Source: Roseateles depolymerans
GTDB lineage: Bacteria > Pseudomonadota > Gammaproteobacteria > Burkholderiales > Burkholderiaceae_C
Direction: 5' to 3'
NCBI RefSeq assembly: GCF_003387155.1
Contig: NZ_QUMT01000002.1
Span: 811,694-875,693 of the forward strand
Length of the DNA stretch: 64,000 bases
The notes beneath the pieces were generated by a model. The model made no database searches and was not told the origin of the DNA. It was given only the letters and a program-made list of their open reading frames with translations. This document shows, one piece after another, positions 41,142 through 50,484 of the stretch. Positions within the stretch are counted from its first letter, which is position 1. Every line of letters begins with the position of its first letter. Made by a program: the position numbers and the translations under genes.

Positions 41142-44100
41142 ATGACCCATCCCGTCAGCACCCCAGATCGCCTTGCAGCCTCCTCGAATCCCGCAGCGTC
41201 TGCCTCAGCAGCGGCTGCTACCGATGCAGCGCCTACGCCGTTGACACGCACGCTCCGCCTGAAGGCGGTGGGCCTCCGGGCTGCACAGGAGGCATCCAGC
41301 ATCGCTGTGGCTGACCTTCCGCGCGCCAAGCGTCGGGCGGAAGAGTCGGTGGACGACTCGGCGGATCAGGCCGCGGACGGATCAGCGGGTACGTCTGTTG
41401 ACGCGTCCGTTGACACGTCGGCGCCCCTGGCTGCAGCGGCTGACGCGGCCTCTTCCCCGGTGTCCCACGCGGACCAGGAAGGCTCCCTGCAGGCGCCATC
41501 CGCGGGCGTGCCAAGCGCCACGCTGGCTGACCTGGCATCCCCGACCGCCGCCACCGCCGAAACCACCGCTGCCGAGGACGACGACCGTCACAAAGGTCTG
41601 GCCCTCTGGGCGCTGGGCGGGGCTGCCGGCATCGGCGGCATTGTGCTGATGGCCGGGGGCAAGTCGTCGTCGCATGACGGTCCAGCGTCAGGCCCGTCGC
41701 CGGTTGGGGAAGGGCCCACCGCGCCGCTGCCGGGCACGCCCGGCGTTCCATCCCAGCCCGGCACCGGCGAGGCGCAGCCGTCGGTGCCGGATCCCTCCAA
41801 CGCAGCCCCATCCGTCCCTGACCCCACCAGCCCGACGCAACCCCCCGTCGCGACGCCTCCGCGCGCAGGCCACCTGAAGGTTCAACTCGCCGCCGACACC
41901 GGCCGCAGCGCCGTGGACGGCATCACCGCCGACGCGCAATTCCAGCTGGCGGTGATCGATGCGGATCCCGGCACGACCGTTCGTTATGAGCATTCACTGG
42001 ACGGCGGACGGACCTGGCAGGACAACACCGGCCTGACGGCACCCTGGCCCGACGGAACCTACCTGCTGCGAGCGGTCGTCAACAATGGCGCCGCGGAATC
42101 CGTGACCGCGTCCGTGCCCCTGACGCTCGACACCCAGGCCCCCGCGACCGCCGAGTTGCTGGTCTCCGGCAGACCGGCCCTGGGCCTGGTGAATCTGGCG
42201 ATGAGTGGCGTCGAGGCCGGCGCCACACAGGCTTACGACATCTCGCTGGACCAGGGACGCACCTGGCATCGCACCAAAGACGCGCTGTCCGGGCTCCTGG
42301 ACGGCGACTACCTGCTGCGCGGCGTGGTCACCGACGCCGCAGGCAACCAGAGCTTCACTGCCGTACAAAGCATCACCGTGGACACCACGGCCCCCGCGCC
42401 CATACCGCTGCAACTGCGCAAGGTCGGGGAGCAGGGCTGGGATGCGCTCTCTCCACTGAGCAGCACCGGCGCGGTCGACCTCAAGCTCGCCTTGCCAGCC
42501 GGTGTCACGGCGGTGTACCAGCAGTCAACCGATGGCGGACACAACTGGACGACCGTGCCGTCCAGCGTGAGCGGCCTGGCGGAGGGCAACTACAGCTTCC
42601 GCGCCATCCTCAGGGATGCTGCTGGCAACGAGACTGCGCTGGATCCAGTCAAGCTCACCGTGGACAAGACGCCGCTGCCGGGTCTGTCCATCTCCGCCGT
42701 CATGCAGAACGGGCAGGTCAACGGAACCAGCAGCTATCTATCCCGGGACGGCAACTTTCAGATCATGCCCGACCGCACCGATCCGGATGCACAGCTGATC
42801 GGTGAGTTCCGGGTGGAAGGCACGCTCGCCTGGAGCCGGACGGATCTACACGGCGTAGGCATGCTGGATGGCCGATACGAGTACCGGGCTGGCCTTCGCG
42901 ACCCCGCTGGCAACATCACTTACTCCAACACCGTGATCGTGGAGGTGGATACCCGCCAGCCGGGCGCCGGCACCATCACGCTCGGCAACTACCAGGACAC
43001 CGGTCGGAATGCGTCGGACCGCATCTCCACGGACGACAGCTTCACCCTCGTTCATGTGCCCAGCGGCCCGGTCACCGCCATTCAGTGGCAGCAAAGCTTC
43101 GACAATGGCGTCAACTGGTCCAACATCCGAGGCGGCACCCAGACGAGCCTCCCCCAGACGATCAGCACCGACGGCCACTACGTCTTCCGCGCGCTGGTCA
43201 CGGACGATCAAGGCCAGGTCCACACCACCCGCAGCGTGGATGTCACCGTGGACGCGATGCCAGGGCCTGTGCCGACCCTGTCTCTGACCGGCCTGGACGA
43301 CACGGGCGCCTCGAGCAACGACTTCATCACGCAGGACGGCCGCTTCACCCTGACCGCTTCGGGTGCCTCTCCGGACGCCACCACCGTCTTCGAAGTGTCC
43401 TTCACCGGCAACGGCGGCTGGCTGCCGACGTCGGCGCAGCAGGACCTGCCTTCGGGCACCTACTGGTTCAAGGCGACCTCCGTCGAAGTGGGCGGGGCCC
43501 TGGCGCCCAGCAAGACGCTGAAAGTCGTGGTGGACCGTGACGCCCCCGCAGCCGCGCCCTTGCAATTGGCCGACTTCGACGACACCGGCGCCGTTGGGGA
43601 CCGTGTCACGTCGGATGCCAGTTTCACCCTCACCACGCCGCCGCTGGAGGCCGGGGCCACGGTGCGTTACTTGCGGTCTACGGACGATGGCTTGAGCTGG
43701 TCCCCCACCGACGCCTCGCAGCAAGGGCTGGCCGATGGCGACTACTGGTTCCGTACCGAGGTCACCGACCTGGCCGGCAACACCCGCCTGGGAGCCCCCC
43801 GGGTGGTGACGGTGGACACCCAAGCGCCGGACGCAGGGGCCTTGAGCCTGACAGTGATCGGATCCAACGGTGTGGACCTCCAATGGGCCGGTGCCGAGAC
43901 GCCGGACACCCTTGTTTATCAGGTGTCCCTGGACCATGGGCAGACCTGGCAGCCGGTCTCGGCCCACAGTGTTGGACTGGCGGCGGGGGACTACGTCTTC
44001 CGGGCCGTGGTGACCGATGCGGCTGGCAATGCCGCAACCACCGCGTCCGTGGCCTGGCAGGTCGCCCCACAGGCCGGCGACGTCAGCCGCAGCAGCGGTG

Positions 44101-44240
44101 CGGCGGTATTCGGCGCGGATCCCGACGCCGGAAACAGCGCGCACGCGCTCTCGGCGACGGAAGCGTTGTGGGTGAACGCGTTGTCGGGCAGCCCCTTCGC
44201 AGGCGGCGCGGCCTTGGTACCCCCCGTGGCCGGGGTCTGA
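41142..44240 (+). CDS. Large Ig-like repeat surface protein, likely cargo of the adjacent type I system
   Basis: A 1032-residue protein. Residues 1-150 are Ala/Ser/Asp-rich; 152-173 are a Gly/Ala-rich hydrophobic segment (GLALWALGGAAGIGGIVLM); 175-243 are a Pro/Gly linker. Residues 245-973 hold eight repeats of about 91 residues, each with S-x-DGG-x-x-W, DG-x-Y-x-FRA-x-V-x-D-x-AGN and ending VDTxAP-like, as in the Ig-like domains of BapA-type adhesins. The last 59 residues have no RTX nonapeptides. There is no Sec signal, which fits export by the divergent T1SS. A role as adhesin or matrix protein is inferred; it is small for a LapA-type adhesin. Confidence 0.75.
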   Translation: MTHPVSTPDRLAASSNPAASASAAAATDAAPTPLTRTLRLKAVGLRAAQEASSIAVADLPRAKRRAEESVDDSADQAADGSAGTSVDASVDTSAPLAAAADAASSPVSHADQEGSLQAPSAGVPSATLADLASPTAATAETTAAEDDDRHKGLALWALGGAAGIGGIVLMAGGKSSSHDGPASGPSPVGEGPTAPLPGTPGVPSQPGTGEAQPSVPDPSNAAPSVPDPTSPTQPPVATPPRAGHLKVQLAADTGRSAVDGITADAQFQLAVIDADPGTTVRYEHSLDGGRTWQDNTGLTAPWPDGTYLLRAVVNNGAAESVTASVPLTLDTQAPATAELLVSGRPALGLVNLAMSGVEAGATQAYDISLDQGRTWHRTKDALSGLLDGDYLLRGVVTDAAGNQSFTAVQSITVDTTAPAPIPLQLRKVGEQGWDALSPLSSTGAVDLKLALPAGVTAVYQQSTDGGHNWTTVPSSVSGLAEGNYSFRAILRDAAGNETALDPVKLTVDKTPLPGLSISAVMQNGQVNGTSSYLSRDGNFQIMPDRTDPDAQLIGEFRVEGTLAWSRTDLHGVGMLDGRYEYRAGLRDPAGNITYSNTVIVEVDTRQPGAGTITLGNYQDTGRNASDRISTDDSFTLVHVPSGPVTAIQWQQSFDNGVNWSNIRGGTQTSLPQTISTDGHYVFRALVTDDQGQVHTTRSVDVTVDAMPGPVPTLSLTGLDDTGASSNDFITQDGRFTLTASGASPDATTVFEVSFTGNGGWLPTSAQQDLPSGTYWFKATSVEVGGALAPSKTLKVVVDRDAPAAAPLQLADFDDTGAVGDRVTSDASFTLTTPPLEAGATVRYLRSTDDGLSWSPTDASQQGLADGDYWFRTEVTDLAGNTRLGAPRVVTVDTQAPDAGALSLTVIGSNGVDLQWAGAETPDTLVYQVSLDHGQTWQPVSAHSVGLAAGDYVFRAVVTDAAGNAATTASVAWQVAPQAGDVSRSSGAAVFGADPDAGNSAHALSATEALWVNALSGSPFAGGAALVPPVAGV
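41874..44060 (+). repeat. Eight tandem Ig-like domain repeats (~273 bases each)
   Basis: Protein-level repeats begin at about KVQLAADTG, ELLVSGRPA, PLQLRKVGE, GLSISAVMQ, GTITLGNYQDTG, PTLSLTGLDDTG, PLQLADFDDTG and ALSLTVIGSNG. They are divergent at DNA level, so they are old rather than freshly copied. Units 5-7 share the YQDTG/DDTG start. Confidence 0.8.
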
Positions 44241-44340
44241 CACCCGCTCCGGCCTTTCCATCGCATCTCAACTCCATCCGCCGCATCCGCCGCATCAGCC
44301 AAATCCGCCCCACCGTGCCTCACAGATCCAGGACACCGCC

Positions 44341-45543
44341 ATGTTTTTCCCCTCCACCGCCCCGACCTCCAGCGCTCCCACCCGGACAGGCCTGCCGCCC
44401 GGCGCCATTGCGCTGCCGTTGCCGTCCCAGCATTCCCTGCTGGACGTTGCCACCCCCTTGAACGATGCAGCCATCCGCCCCGGCCACTGCGTCACCCCCA
44501 GGCCACACTCTCGCGGCCTCAGCGCCGAGCGACGGTTTGCGCTGCTGGACATTGCCGATGATCACGGCCGTGTGCACGGCCGGGACCTGCTGTTCCGACG
44601 TGACAGCATGGTGCTGCCCACCGCCGACCATGATTCGATCACCCGCGTGAGCTGCTCGCTGGCCAATGCCCTGCTGGAGGGCTACGCCGCCAACAGTCTC
44701 CCGACCGGCGAGTTGCTGGTGCCCATGGACGAAGCGGTGCTGAGCTCGCCGATCGCGCCAGCGTTGACCCCGGATATTGGTGCCATCCTGCTGCACCCGT
44801 CACTCGCCGTGACCACGCAGGTCCTGATGCGGGTGGCTCAGCTGCGGGCGCTGGGCATCCGCTTCAGCATCGACGGCGTCAGCAGCTTGGACGATCCCCG
44901 CTGGCTGCTCGCGCCCTATGCGGACTCGGTCCGCCTGCACCTGGACCAGACCGCGCCCGACATGCTCCATACGCTAGTCGCCCGGGCCGATGCCGAAGGG
45001 CTGGAGGTGATCGGCTGCGGTGTCCAGTCCATGACCGGATACCGACGTCTGGAACATCTGGTGGTGACCAAGCTGCAGGGCCCCGTCATTGCTGCGCCGC
45101 TGGAGTTGATCGTCCCCGCCTTGCCCGGCTGCGATGAGGCGGTCCTGCGCCGCATGCAGCTGCTGCAGGCCAACCATGTCTCCGCGCAAGCCATGGCCAC
45201 GGCACTGTCCGCCGACCCGGCCCTGGTGATGCGGCTGCTGGTGCTGCATCGCCTCTATGTGGGCCGTCGCGAGGAGGAACCGGTGTCCCTGGCTGCGCTG
45301 GTGAAGTCGCTGCCCCGGGGCGTGTTGTCGGCCTGGCTGGAGATCCTTCGGCGCACCGCCTGCCATGGCCACCATCTCGGGTGGGGCCGTGCGGTCCGTG
45401 ATCAGGTCGAGGTCTATCAGCGGTCAGTCCTGCGCCAGAGCGACTCACAAGATCGCGAAGCGGTCGACGCATCCGTGTGGCTGTTTCTGCGGCGCCTGTG
45501 CAGCCCGAGCCACTACCTCAAGACGCTGCGGCATCCGGGCTGA
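44341..45543 (+). CDS. Degenerate EAL-HDOD protein, paralogue of the one at 32818
   Basis: A 400-residue protein with the same order as the paralogue: disordered arm, EAL-like domain, HDOD-like C-terminus (LSADPALVMRLLVLHRLYV, SLPRGVLSAWLEIL). The fold markers are kept (RDLLFRRDS, LVPMDEAVL, RFSIDGVSSLDDPRWLLAPY), but the key residues are gone: the Glu of IELLE is replaced in AILLHPSL, the Lys of IKID in VRLHLDQ, and the Glu of VVAEKVE in VIGCGVQ. It can hardly hydrolyse c-di-GMP and may only bind a partner or nucleotide. It starts 100 bases after the Ig-repeat gene on the same strand. Its end overlaps the convergent kinase gene by 26 bases. Confidence 0.8.
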   Translation: MFFPSTAPTSSAPTRTGLPPGAIALPLPSQHSLLDVATPLNDAAIRPGHCVTPRPHSRGLSAERRFALLDIADDHGRVHGRDLLFRRDSMVLPTADHDSITRVSCSLANALLEGYAANSLPTGELLVPMDEAVLSSPIAPALTPDIGAILLHPSLAVTTQVLMRVAQLRALGIRFSIDGVSSLDDPRWLLAPYADSVRLHLDQTAPDMLHTLVARADAEGLEVIGCGVQSMTGYRRLEHLVVTKLQGPVIAAPLELIVPALPGCDEAVLRRMQLLQANHVSAQAMATALSADPALVMRLLVLHRLYVGRREEEPVSLAALVKSLPRGVLSAWLEILRRTACHGHHLGWGRAVRDQVEVYQRSVLRQSDSQDREAVDASVWLFLRRLCSPSHYLKTLRHPG

Positions 45544-47602
45544 CCCTGGCCGGTGTCGGGACCGCCGCCTGGACCAGGGGAAGCTCCACCCGGGTCACGG
45601 CACCGGTGTCGGTCAGCTGAAAGTCGAACTGTCCGCCCAGGCTCTCCATCCGCTTGCGCATATGGGTCAGGCCCATGCCCGTGGAGGTGCCGAAGGCTGG
45701 CCGTTGCGGCAGGGACTGGGCCAGCGCCGACCGGCCGTTGTCGGTGATGCGCAGACTCATGCTGTGGTCGGTCTGCTGCATCTGGATGGTGACGCGGGTG
45801 GCGTTGGCATATTTGAGGGTGTTGGCCACTGTCTCCTCCACCACCCGCAGCAGCTCTTTGGCCCCATCCTCCAGCAACACGAATTCCTGCCCGGACGGCA
45901 CCTCGTATTCCAGCTGGAAGTCTTTGCCGCTCAGCAGGGAGTCCAGATTGACGCAGTAATCAAACAGGATGTTCTGGAATTCCCGCTCCTCCCGCTGCGG
46001 GCTGTTGGACACGAGGCTGCGCACGCCCTGCAGCAGGTCCAGCAGGTTCTGCTCCAGTTGCGCTGCATTCAGATGACCATCCCGGACCGAGAACAGCGTC
46101 GTGACCAGGCGCGAGCCGATGCCGTCATGCAGCTCGCGATACAGCCGTTCCCGCTCTTCCTGCGCAGCCTCCCGCCGCTCCAGGCCACTCTGGCGGTCAT
46201 AGGCCAGCGTCAGCTCCATTTCACGCCGCCGCAGGCTGTCCGCCAGGACCTGGTTGGCTTCTTTCACCCGCTGGATGCTCTCACCGTACTTCAGCAAATG
46301 CACCCGTGCCATCACGATCAGCAGCGGCGGCAGCACCAGGTGGGTGAGGTAGATCGGGGTGCCGAGGAGGCGGAGCAAGGAGCCTTCGGCAATGCCACTG
46401 GGCGGGCTGACCTGGTGAGCCATCACCAGGAAATCGTGAACGATCAACAAGCCCGCCAGCAGCATATGCAGCAGCAGCAGGATGGCTGAACGGCTGCGGG
46501 TCCTGCGAATGTACTTCACCAGTCGCAGCAGGACCCAGACCTGCAGGGGCAACATCAGCCAGATCCAGACATGCGCCAGATGCACCTCCCCGCGACTGCC
46601 CAGAAACGGGGAGATGACCGCCGCCGCGGACGATGACAGCGTGACCAGCACCGCCATCGGCCGGGTCAAAGGTTCCTGGATGAAACGCAACACAAACAGG
46701 AGGGTCAGCGCGTTCAGGCTCCCGGTGCAGGCATAAAAGGCCCACAGCCAGGCATCGCGCCACGACGCAGGCAGGTGCACCCAGAGGGACAGCGTGTAGA
46801 CCGTGGCCCAGAGCAGCGCGACGGCTCCGATCAGCCCGAAGGTGTCGTCCCGCCGGTTGACCATCCAGATGCCCACCATGAACAGCCCGGTGAGCAGGCA
46901 GAACGCCTTGCTGGCATTGGCCAGGGACCCACCGATGAAGTCCAGCACTTCGGTGATGAAGGCAATGTGGCCCACTTCCCCGACATAGACCGGGGAAAAG
47001 GTGAGGTGGGGTTCCCAACTGGTGTATTCAATGGTCAGTCGGTTCGGCCCGTGAGGCCGCAAGACTTTGGCCGGCAGCGGCACCATGATGGGACGGAACC
47101 ACATGAAGCGGTCGTCCGCCGTGGAACGCGGAAAGCCGTCCAGCCAGACGCCATTCAGGAACACATCCAGGCCATGCACCGCCTGGCTGACGAGAATGGC
47201 TTTGGACGGCCCGCGCAGATGCACCTCGCGGTTGCCCTCCAGCGTGTCATCGAAACTGTCGGAGGGTTCCAGGTAGGCGTCGAGGTCAATGACCAATCGG
47301 GCCTTGCGCAGTTGCGACGGTCCTTCTTCGTGGTCCACCAAGGGCAGGGGCGCATCGACCTCGCTGTCCACCAGCGGGCCGTCGAATCTCAGGGCCTTGG
47401 GGTCGTCTGCCGGCACCACGCGCAGCTCGTACCGCTCGGCGGAGGGAATGGTGTGGATCGCGGCCAGCTCCGAGGCAATGTTCCAGACCATCAGGCCCAT
47501 GAACACCATCACGATGCTCAAGGCCAGGAGCGGGCTCCACCAGAATCGCCGGCCCGCGGTTTCCTGCGAGGGCCAGGCCGGCAAAACGGGCATCGTGGAC
47601 AT
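45518..47602 (-). CDS. 7TMR-DISM histidine kinase, HisKA_3-like
   Basis: A 694-residue membrane sensor. One TM helix (LLALSIVMVFMGLMVWNIA) leads to a periplasmic beta-sandwich of about 200 residues with VFLNGVWLDG and NRLTIEYTSWEPHL, as in DISM extracellular domains. Seven further TM helices follow (from FCLLTGLFMVGIWMV to YLTHLVLPPLLIVMARV), then a coiled coil, the phosphorylation site YRELHDGIGSRLV (His near 490) and an ATPase (VVEETVANTLKYANATRV, DNGRS, GMGLTHMRKRMESLGG). This NarX/LytS-like layout normally pairs with NarL-type regulators; none is adjacent, but one lies at 34254. GGGGGGTG precedes the ATG at 47602. Confidence 0.9.
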   Translation of the reverse strand: MSTMPVLPAWPSQETAGRRFWWSPLLALSIVMVFMGLMVWNIASELAAIHTIPSAERYELRVVPADDPKALRFDGPLVDSEVDAPLPLVDHEEGPSQLRKARLVIDLDAYLEPSDSFDDTLEGNREVHLRGPSKAILVSQAVHGLDVFLNGVWLDGFPRSTADDRFMWFRPIMVPLPAKVLRPHGPNRLTIEYTSWEPHLTFSPVYVGEVGHIAFITEVLDFIGGSLANASKAFCLLTGLFMVGIWMVNRRDDTFGLIGAVALLWATVYTLSLWVHLPASWRDAWLWAFYACTGSLNALTLLFVLRFIQEPLTRPMAVLVTLSSSAAAVISPFLGSRGEVHLAHVWIWLMLPLQVWVLLRLVKYIRRTRSRSAILLLLHMLLAGLLIVHDFLVMAHQVSPPSGIAEGSLLRLLGTPIYLTHLVLPPLLIVMARVHLLKYGESIQRVKEANQVLADSLRRREMELTLAYDRQSGLERREAAQEERERLYRELHDGIGSRLVTTLFSVRDGHLNAAQLEQNLLDLLQGVRSLVSNSPQREEREFQNILFDYCVNLDSLLSGKDFQLEYEVPSGQEFVLLEDGAKELLRVVEETVANTLKYANATRVTIQMQQTDHSMSLRITDNGRSALAQSLPQRPAFGTSTGMGLTHMRKRMESLGGQFDFQLTDTGAVTRVELPLVQAAVPTPARVSPDAAAS

Positions 47603-47763
47603 CTCACCCCCCGGGTCAGGTGGCCGCCCCGGCCCTGACGTGCCATGGCGAAACGGCCCTTCGGTGCCGCTGCCTGGTCGGTGGGTCCTGCCGGCGGGCA
47701 CCGACCAGCGTCGGGCAGGGCGCGCGCCTCAATCAGAGTCAGAGGCGCTGACGTACAACGTCA

Positions 47764-47994
47764 TTAATGTAGCGCCAGATTCAGCTGGTCGACCACCTCG
47801 GCCCAGTCGGCGTCCTCCAGCAGCAGGTCCTTCAGCAGGCGCGCCTGAGAAGGCGTCCAGAACGGGGCGTCGGTGATCTTGACGTCATTGGGCAGGGGGC
47901 GGTGCTCGTCGATGAAGGCCTGGATGTCGGATTCCGAGGACGGCAGACCGAGTTGATCGAAAAGTTCGGAAAAGGGATGGACGCTGGGTTCCAT
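47764..47994 (-). CDS. DUF2789 family protein
   Basis: A 76-residue acidic protein. MEPSVHPFSELFDQLGLPSS, then SDIQAFIDEHRPL and APFWTPSQARLLKDLLLEDADWAEVVDQLN match DUF2789, a small cytoplasmic helical family of unknown function. AGGAG is six bases before the ATG. It lies alone between the DISM kinase and the divergent MEDS gene. Confidence 0.88.
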   Translation of the reverse strand: MEPSVHPFSELFDQLGLPSSESDIQAFIDEHRPLPNDVKITDAPFWTPSQARLLKDLLLEDADWAEVVDQLNLALH

Positions 47995-48100
47995 TCAAGA
48001 CTCCTGGTCGGTCAGTTCTTTGAAAATGCTGCTTTGCCTCTCGCACGAGAGACCTCCCGTCAAGGCTAACATCGTGCCTGGGGTCTCCAGCGGAGGAATG

Positions 48101-48817
48101 ATGACAACAAGCCAGGTCCAGCGACAGCCCGTACCGCCCGCCAGCGACGCGGCGGACGAGTCACGCCTGCGGCTCGCGGGCAGCCGGCTGCGACACTTCC
48201 ATGTCTGCGCGTTCTTCAACAGCCGGGAAGAGGAACATCAGGTGCTGGGCTCTTTTTACCGGGACGGCGTGCGGCTGGGCGAGCGCAATCTGCATCTGGT
48301 GGAGTCGGGTTCTATGGTGGCGCATCGCGGCCATCTGGCTGCAGGCGGCATGGATGTGCCGGGCTGTGAGGCCTGCGGGCAACTGGTCATGATGCCCTGG
48401 CACCATGCCTATCTGGACGATGCGGGCGTCTTCGACCGGCAGCGCGTGCTGACGCTGATCGAGCAGGTCACCCGCGAGGCCAGTGCCCCCGGCTCGGTGC
48501 CGGTGCGGGTGATGGGCCAGATGGACTGGATCGTCCAGCCAGGCGTGGACCGCTCCGAAGTCATTGCCTATGAAGCCGAGGTCAACGAAGTACTGTCCCG
48601 GCATCAGCAGCCGGCCATCTGTGTCTACGACATTGCCACCTTGGACGGCGCGATGATGATGGACCTGCTGCGCACCCATCCGCTGACCCTGATCGGCGGC
48701 GCGCTCCGGGAAAACCCTTTCTACACGCCACCCGCCCAGATGCTGAGGGAGCTGGCCGCCCGCCGAGGGGGCGGCGCCGAAGCGGGTGCGGCGTCGGTGC
48801 GGCTCACGATGACCTGA
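48101..48817 (+). CDS. MEDS-domain sensory protein (DcmR-like)
   Basis: A 238-residue protein. HFHVCAFFNSREEEHQVLGSFYRDGVRLGERNLHLVE is the typical start of the MEDS domain (first described in methanogen/methylotroph sensory proteins such as DcmR), and PAICVYDIATLDGAMMMDLLRTHPLTLIGG the typical end. The fold resembles an inactive RecA-like ATPase. No DNA-binding domain follows. GGAGG four bases before the second of two ATGs (48098, 48101) favours 48101. It is 10 bases before a GAF hybrid kinase on the same strand, so it may supply that kinase with its signal. The ligand is unknown. Confidence 0.85.
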   Translation: MTTSQVQRQPVPPASDAADESRLRLAGSRLRHFHVCAFFNSREEEHQVLGSFYRDGVRLGERNLHLVESGSMVAHRGHLAAGGMDVPGCEACGQLVMMPWHHAYLDDAGVFDRQRVLTLIEQVTREASAPGSVPVRVMGQMDWIVQPGVDRSEVIAYEAEVNEVLSRHQQPAICVYDIATLDGAMMMDLLRTHPLTLIGGALRENPFYTPPAQMLRELAARRGGGAEAGAASVRLTMT

Positions 48818-48827
48818 CGACCCTCCA

Positions 48828-50453
48828 ATGCGCGCACTGCATGTTGATACGGGCCGGCCGACGTCGCCGGCCGACGAGGCGCTGCGGGACCTGATGGGCC
48901 TGCTGGCGCTGCCTGCCCTGTGGGTCGGACGCGATGCCGCCACCGTGCTGCAGCTGACCACGGAGGCGGTGAACAGCATCGTCAGCACGGCGGTCTGCCT
49001 GGTTCGGGCGCCGCTGTCGGCGGGTGCCGAGGCGTCCACCTGGCTGTATGTCGGCGGGGTCGAGGTGGATGCCGAATCCGCCTGGGATGGTTTCATCGAC
49101 ACCTGCCTGCGCATCGACGAAGGGCCCGAAGACCCGGTGAGCCTTTCGTCGCCCCTGGGCACGCTCAGGGTGGTGCGCTTGCACCTCGGGCCCGCCGGAC
49201 GTTTCGGCGGCCTGTGGTTCGGCTCCTCGCGGGCGGACTTTCCGTCCCTGCATCAAAGCGCCTTCATGCGCGCCGCCGCCACGCTGGCCGGCACCGGCCT
49301 GCATGCGGCCCGGCTGGACCAGGAACGCGAGCGCGCCGCTCGAGCGAAGGACGAGTTCCTGGCCATGCTGGGCCATGAACTGCGCAATCCGCTGGCGCCC
49401 ATCTCCACCGCCTTGCACCTCATCAAGATGCGCAACGACGGCCTGGGCCGCGAGCACCAGATCATCGAGCGTCAGGTCGGCCACCTGTCCAAGCTGGTGG
49501 ACGACCTGCTGGACATCACCCGCATCACCCGCGGCAAGGTGGAACTGAGCCGTGAGCCGGTGGAGGTGGAAGCGCTGCTCACCGATGCCATCGAGGGCGT
49601 CAGTCCGCTGCTGGAGGAGCGCCAGCAATTGCTCAGCACCCGCTTCGAGGTGCCGGCCGACGTCCAACTGGTGGGCGACCCGGGGCGCCTGCGCCAGGTG
49701 ATGGTCAATCTGCTCAGCAATGCCGCCAAATACACACCGGTGCACGGTCAGGTGAGCATCCGGGCCGAAGTGCTGGGCGCGCAGCAGGTGCTGATCGAGG
49801 TCAGCGACAACGGTGCCGGGATCGACCCCGAACTGCTGCCGCGCATCTTCGACCTGTTCGAGCAAGGCACCACCACGCTGGATCGTGCCAAAGGTGGATT
49901 GGGGATTGGCCTGGCCATCGTCAAGCAACTGGTCGACCTGCACGGCGGGCGCGTGGAGGCACACAGCGAAGGCGTGGGGCAGGGGGCCCGCTTCCGGGTG
50001 ATGCTGCCGGCGGTGCGGGTGTCGGCCGAAGCGCCGGCCCACGCGCCCCAGACGCCCCAACGCCTCGACCAGGGGGCGCCGGGTCGCATCCTGGTGGTCG
50101 ATGACAACCGCGATGCCGCTGAGACGCTCGGCCTGGCGCTGCGCTACAGCGGCTACGAGGTGGAGACCACCACCTTGCCGCAGGAAGTACTGGGCCTGCT
50201 GGCCCGGCACCGCTTCGATGTGGCCGTGCTGGACATCGGCATGCCGGTGATCGACGGTTATGAACTCGCCGCGCTGATCCGCGCGGGCATGGCGGAGCGG
50301 ACCCCGCGGCTGATCGCGCTGACCGGTTACGGGCAGTCGTCTGACCGCGACAAGGCGCTGGCCACCGGGTTCGACGAACACATGGTCAAGCCCATCGACC
50401 TGGAGCGCCTGCTCCACACCTTGGAGGGGATGATCCCCCGCCAGTCCCCCTAG
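48828..50453 (+). CDS. GAF-type hybrid histidine kinase with receiver
   Basis: A soluble 541-residue sensor. The N-terminal ~165 residues look GAF-like (ATVLQLTTEAVNSIVSTAVC, FGGLWFGSSRADFPSLHQSA). The kinase has FLAMLGHELRNPLAPISTAL with the His near 183, the N-box (MVNLLSNAAKYTP), DNGAGID, GGLGIGLAIVKQLVDLHGG. The C-terminal receiver starts RILVVDDNRDAAETLGLALR with Asp near 468 (VAVLDIGMPVIDG) and Lys in HMVKPID. It follows the MEDS gene by 10 bases and precedes an OmpR-type regulator by 31 bases, so the three form one operon and probably one pathway. Confidence 0.92.
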   Translation: MRALHVDTGRPTSPADEALRDLMGLLALPALWVGRDAATVLQLTTEAVNSIVSTAVCLVRAPLSAGAEASTWLYVGGVEVDAESAWDGFIDTCLRIDEGPEDPVSLSSPLGTLRVVRLHLGPAGRFGGLWFGSSRADFPSLHQSAFMRAAATLAGTGLHAARLDQERERAARAKDEFLAMLGHELRNPLAPISTALHLIKMRNDGLGREHQIIERQVGHLSKLVDDLLDITRITRGKVELSREPVEVEALLTDAIEGVSPLLEERQQLLSTRFEVPADVQLVGDPGRLRQVMVNLLSNAAKYTPVHGQVSIRAEVLGAQQVLIEVSDNGAGIDPELLPRIFDLFEQGTTTLDRAKGGLGIGLAIVKQLVDLHGGRVEAHSEGVGQGARFRVMLPAVRVSAEAPAHAPQTPQRLDQGAPGRILVVDDNRDAAETLGLALRYSGYEVETTTLPQEVLGLLARHRFDVAVLDIGMPVIDGYELAALIRAGMAERTPRLIALTGYGQSSDRDKALATGFDEHMVKPIDLERLLHTLEGMIPRQSP

Positions 50454-50484
50454 AATCCCCCTGAACTTTTGCGCGCTGGCGCCC

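Noticed and set aside
41142-44240. Possible RTX toxin in the Ig-repeat protein
   Set aside because: No GGxGxDxUx nonapeptide repeats are present; the repeats are Ig-like.
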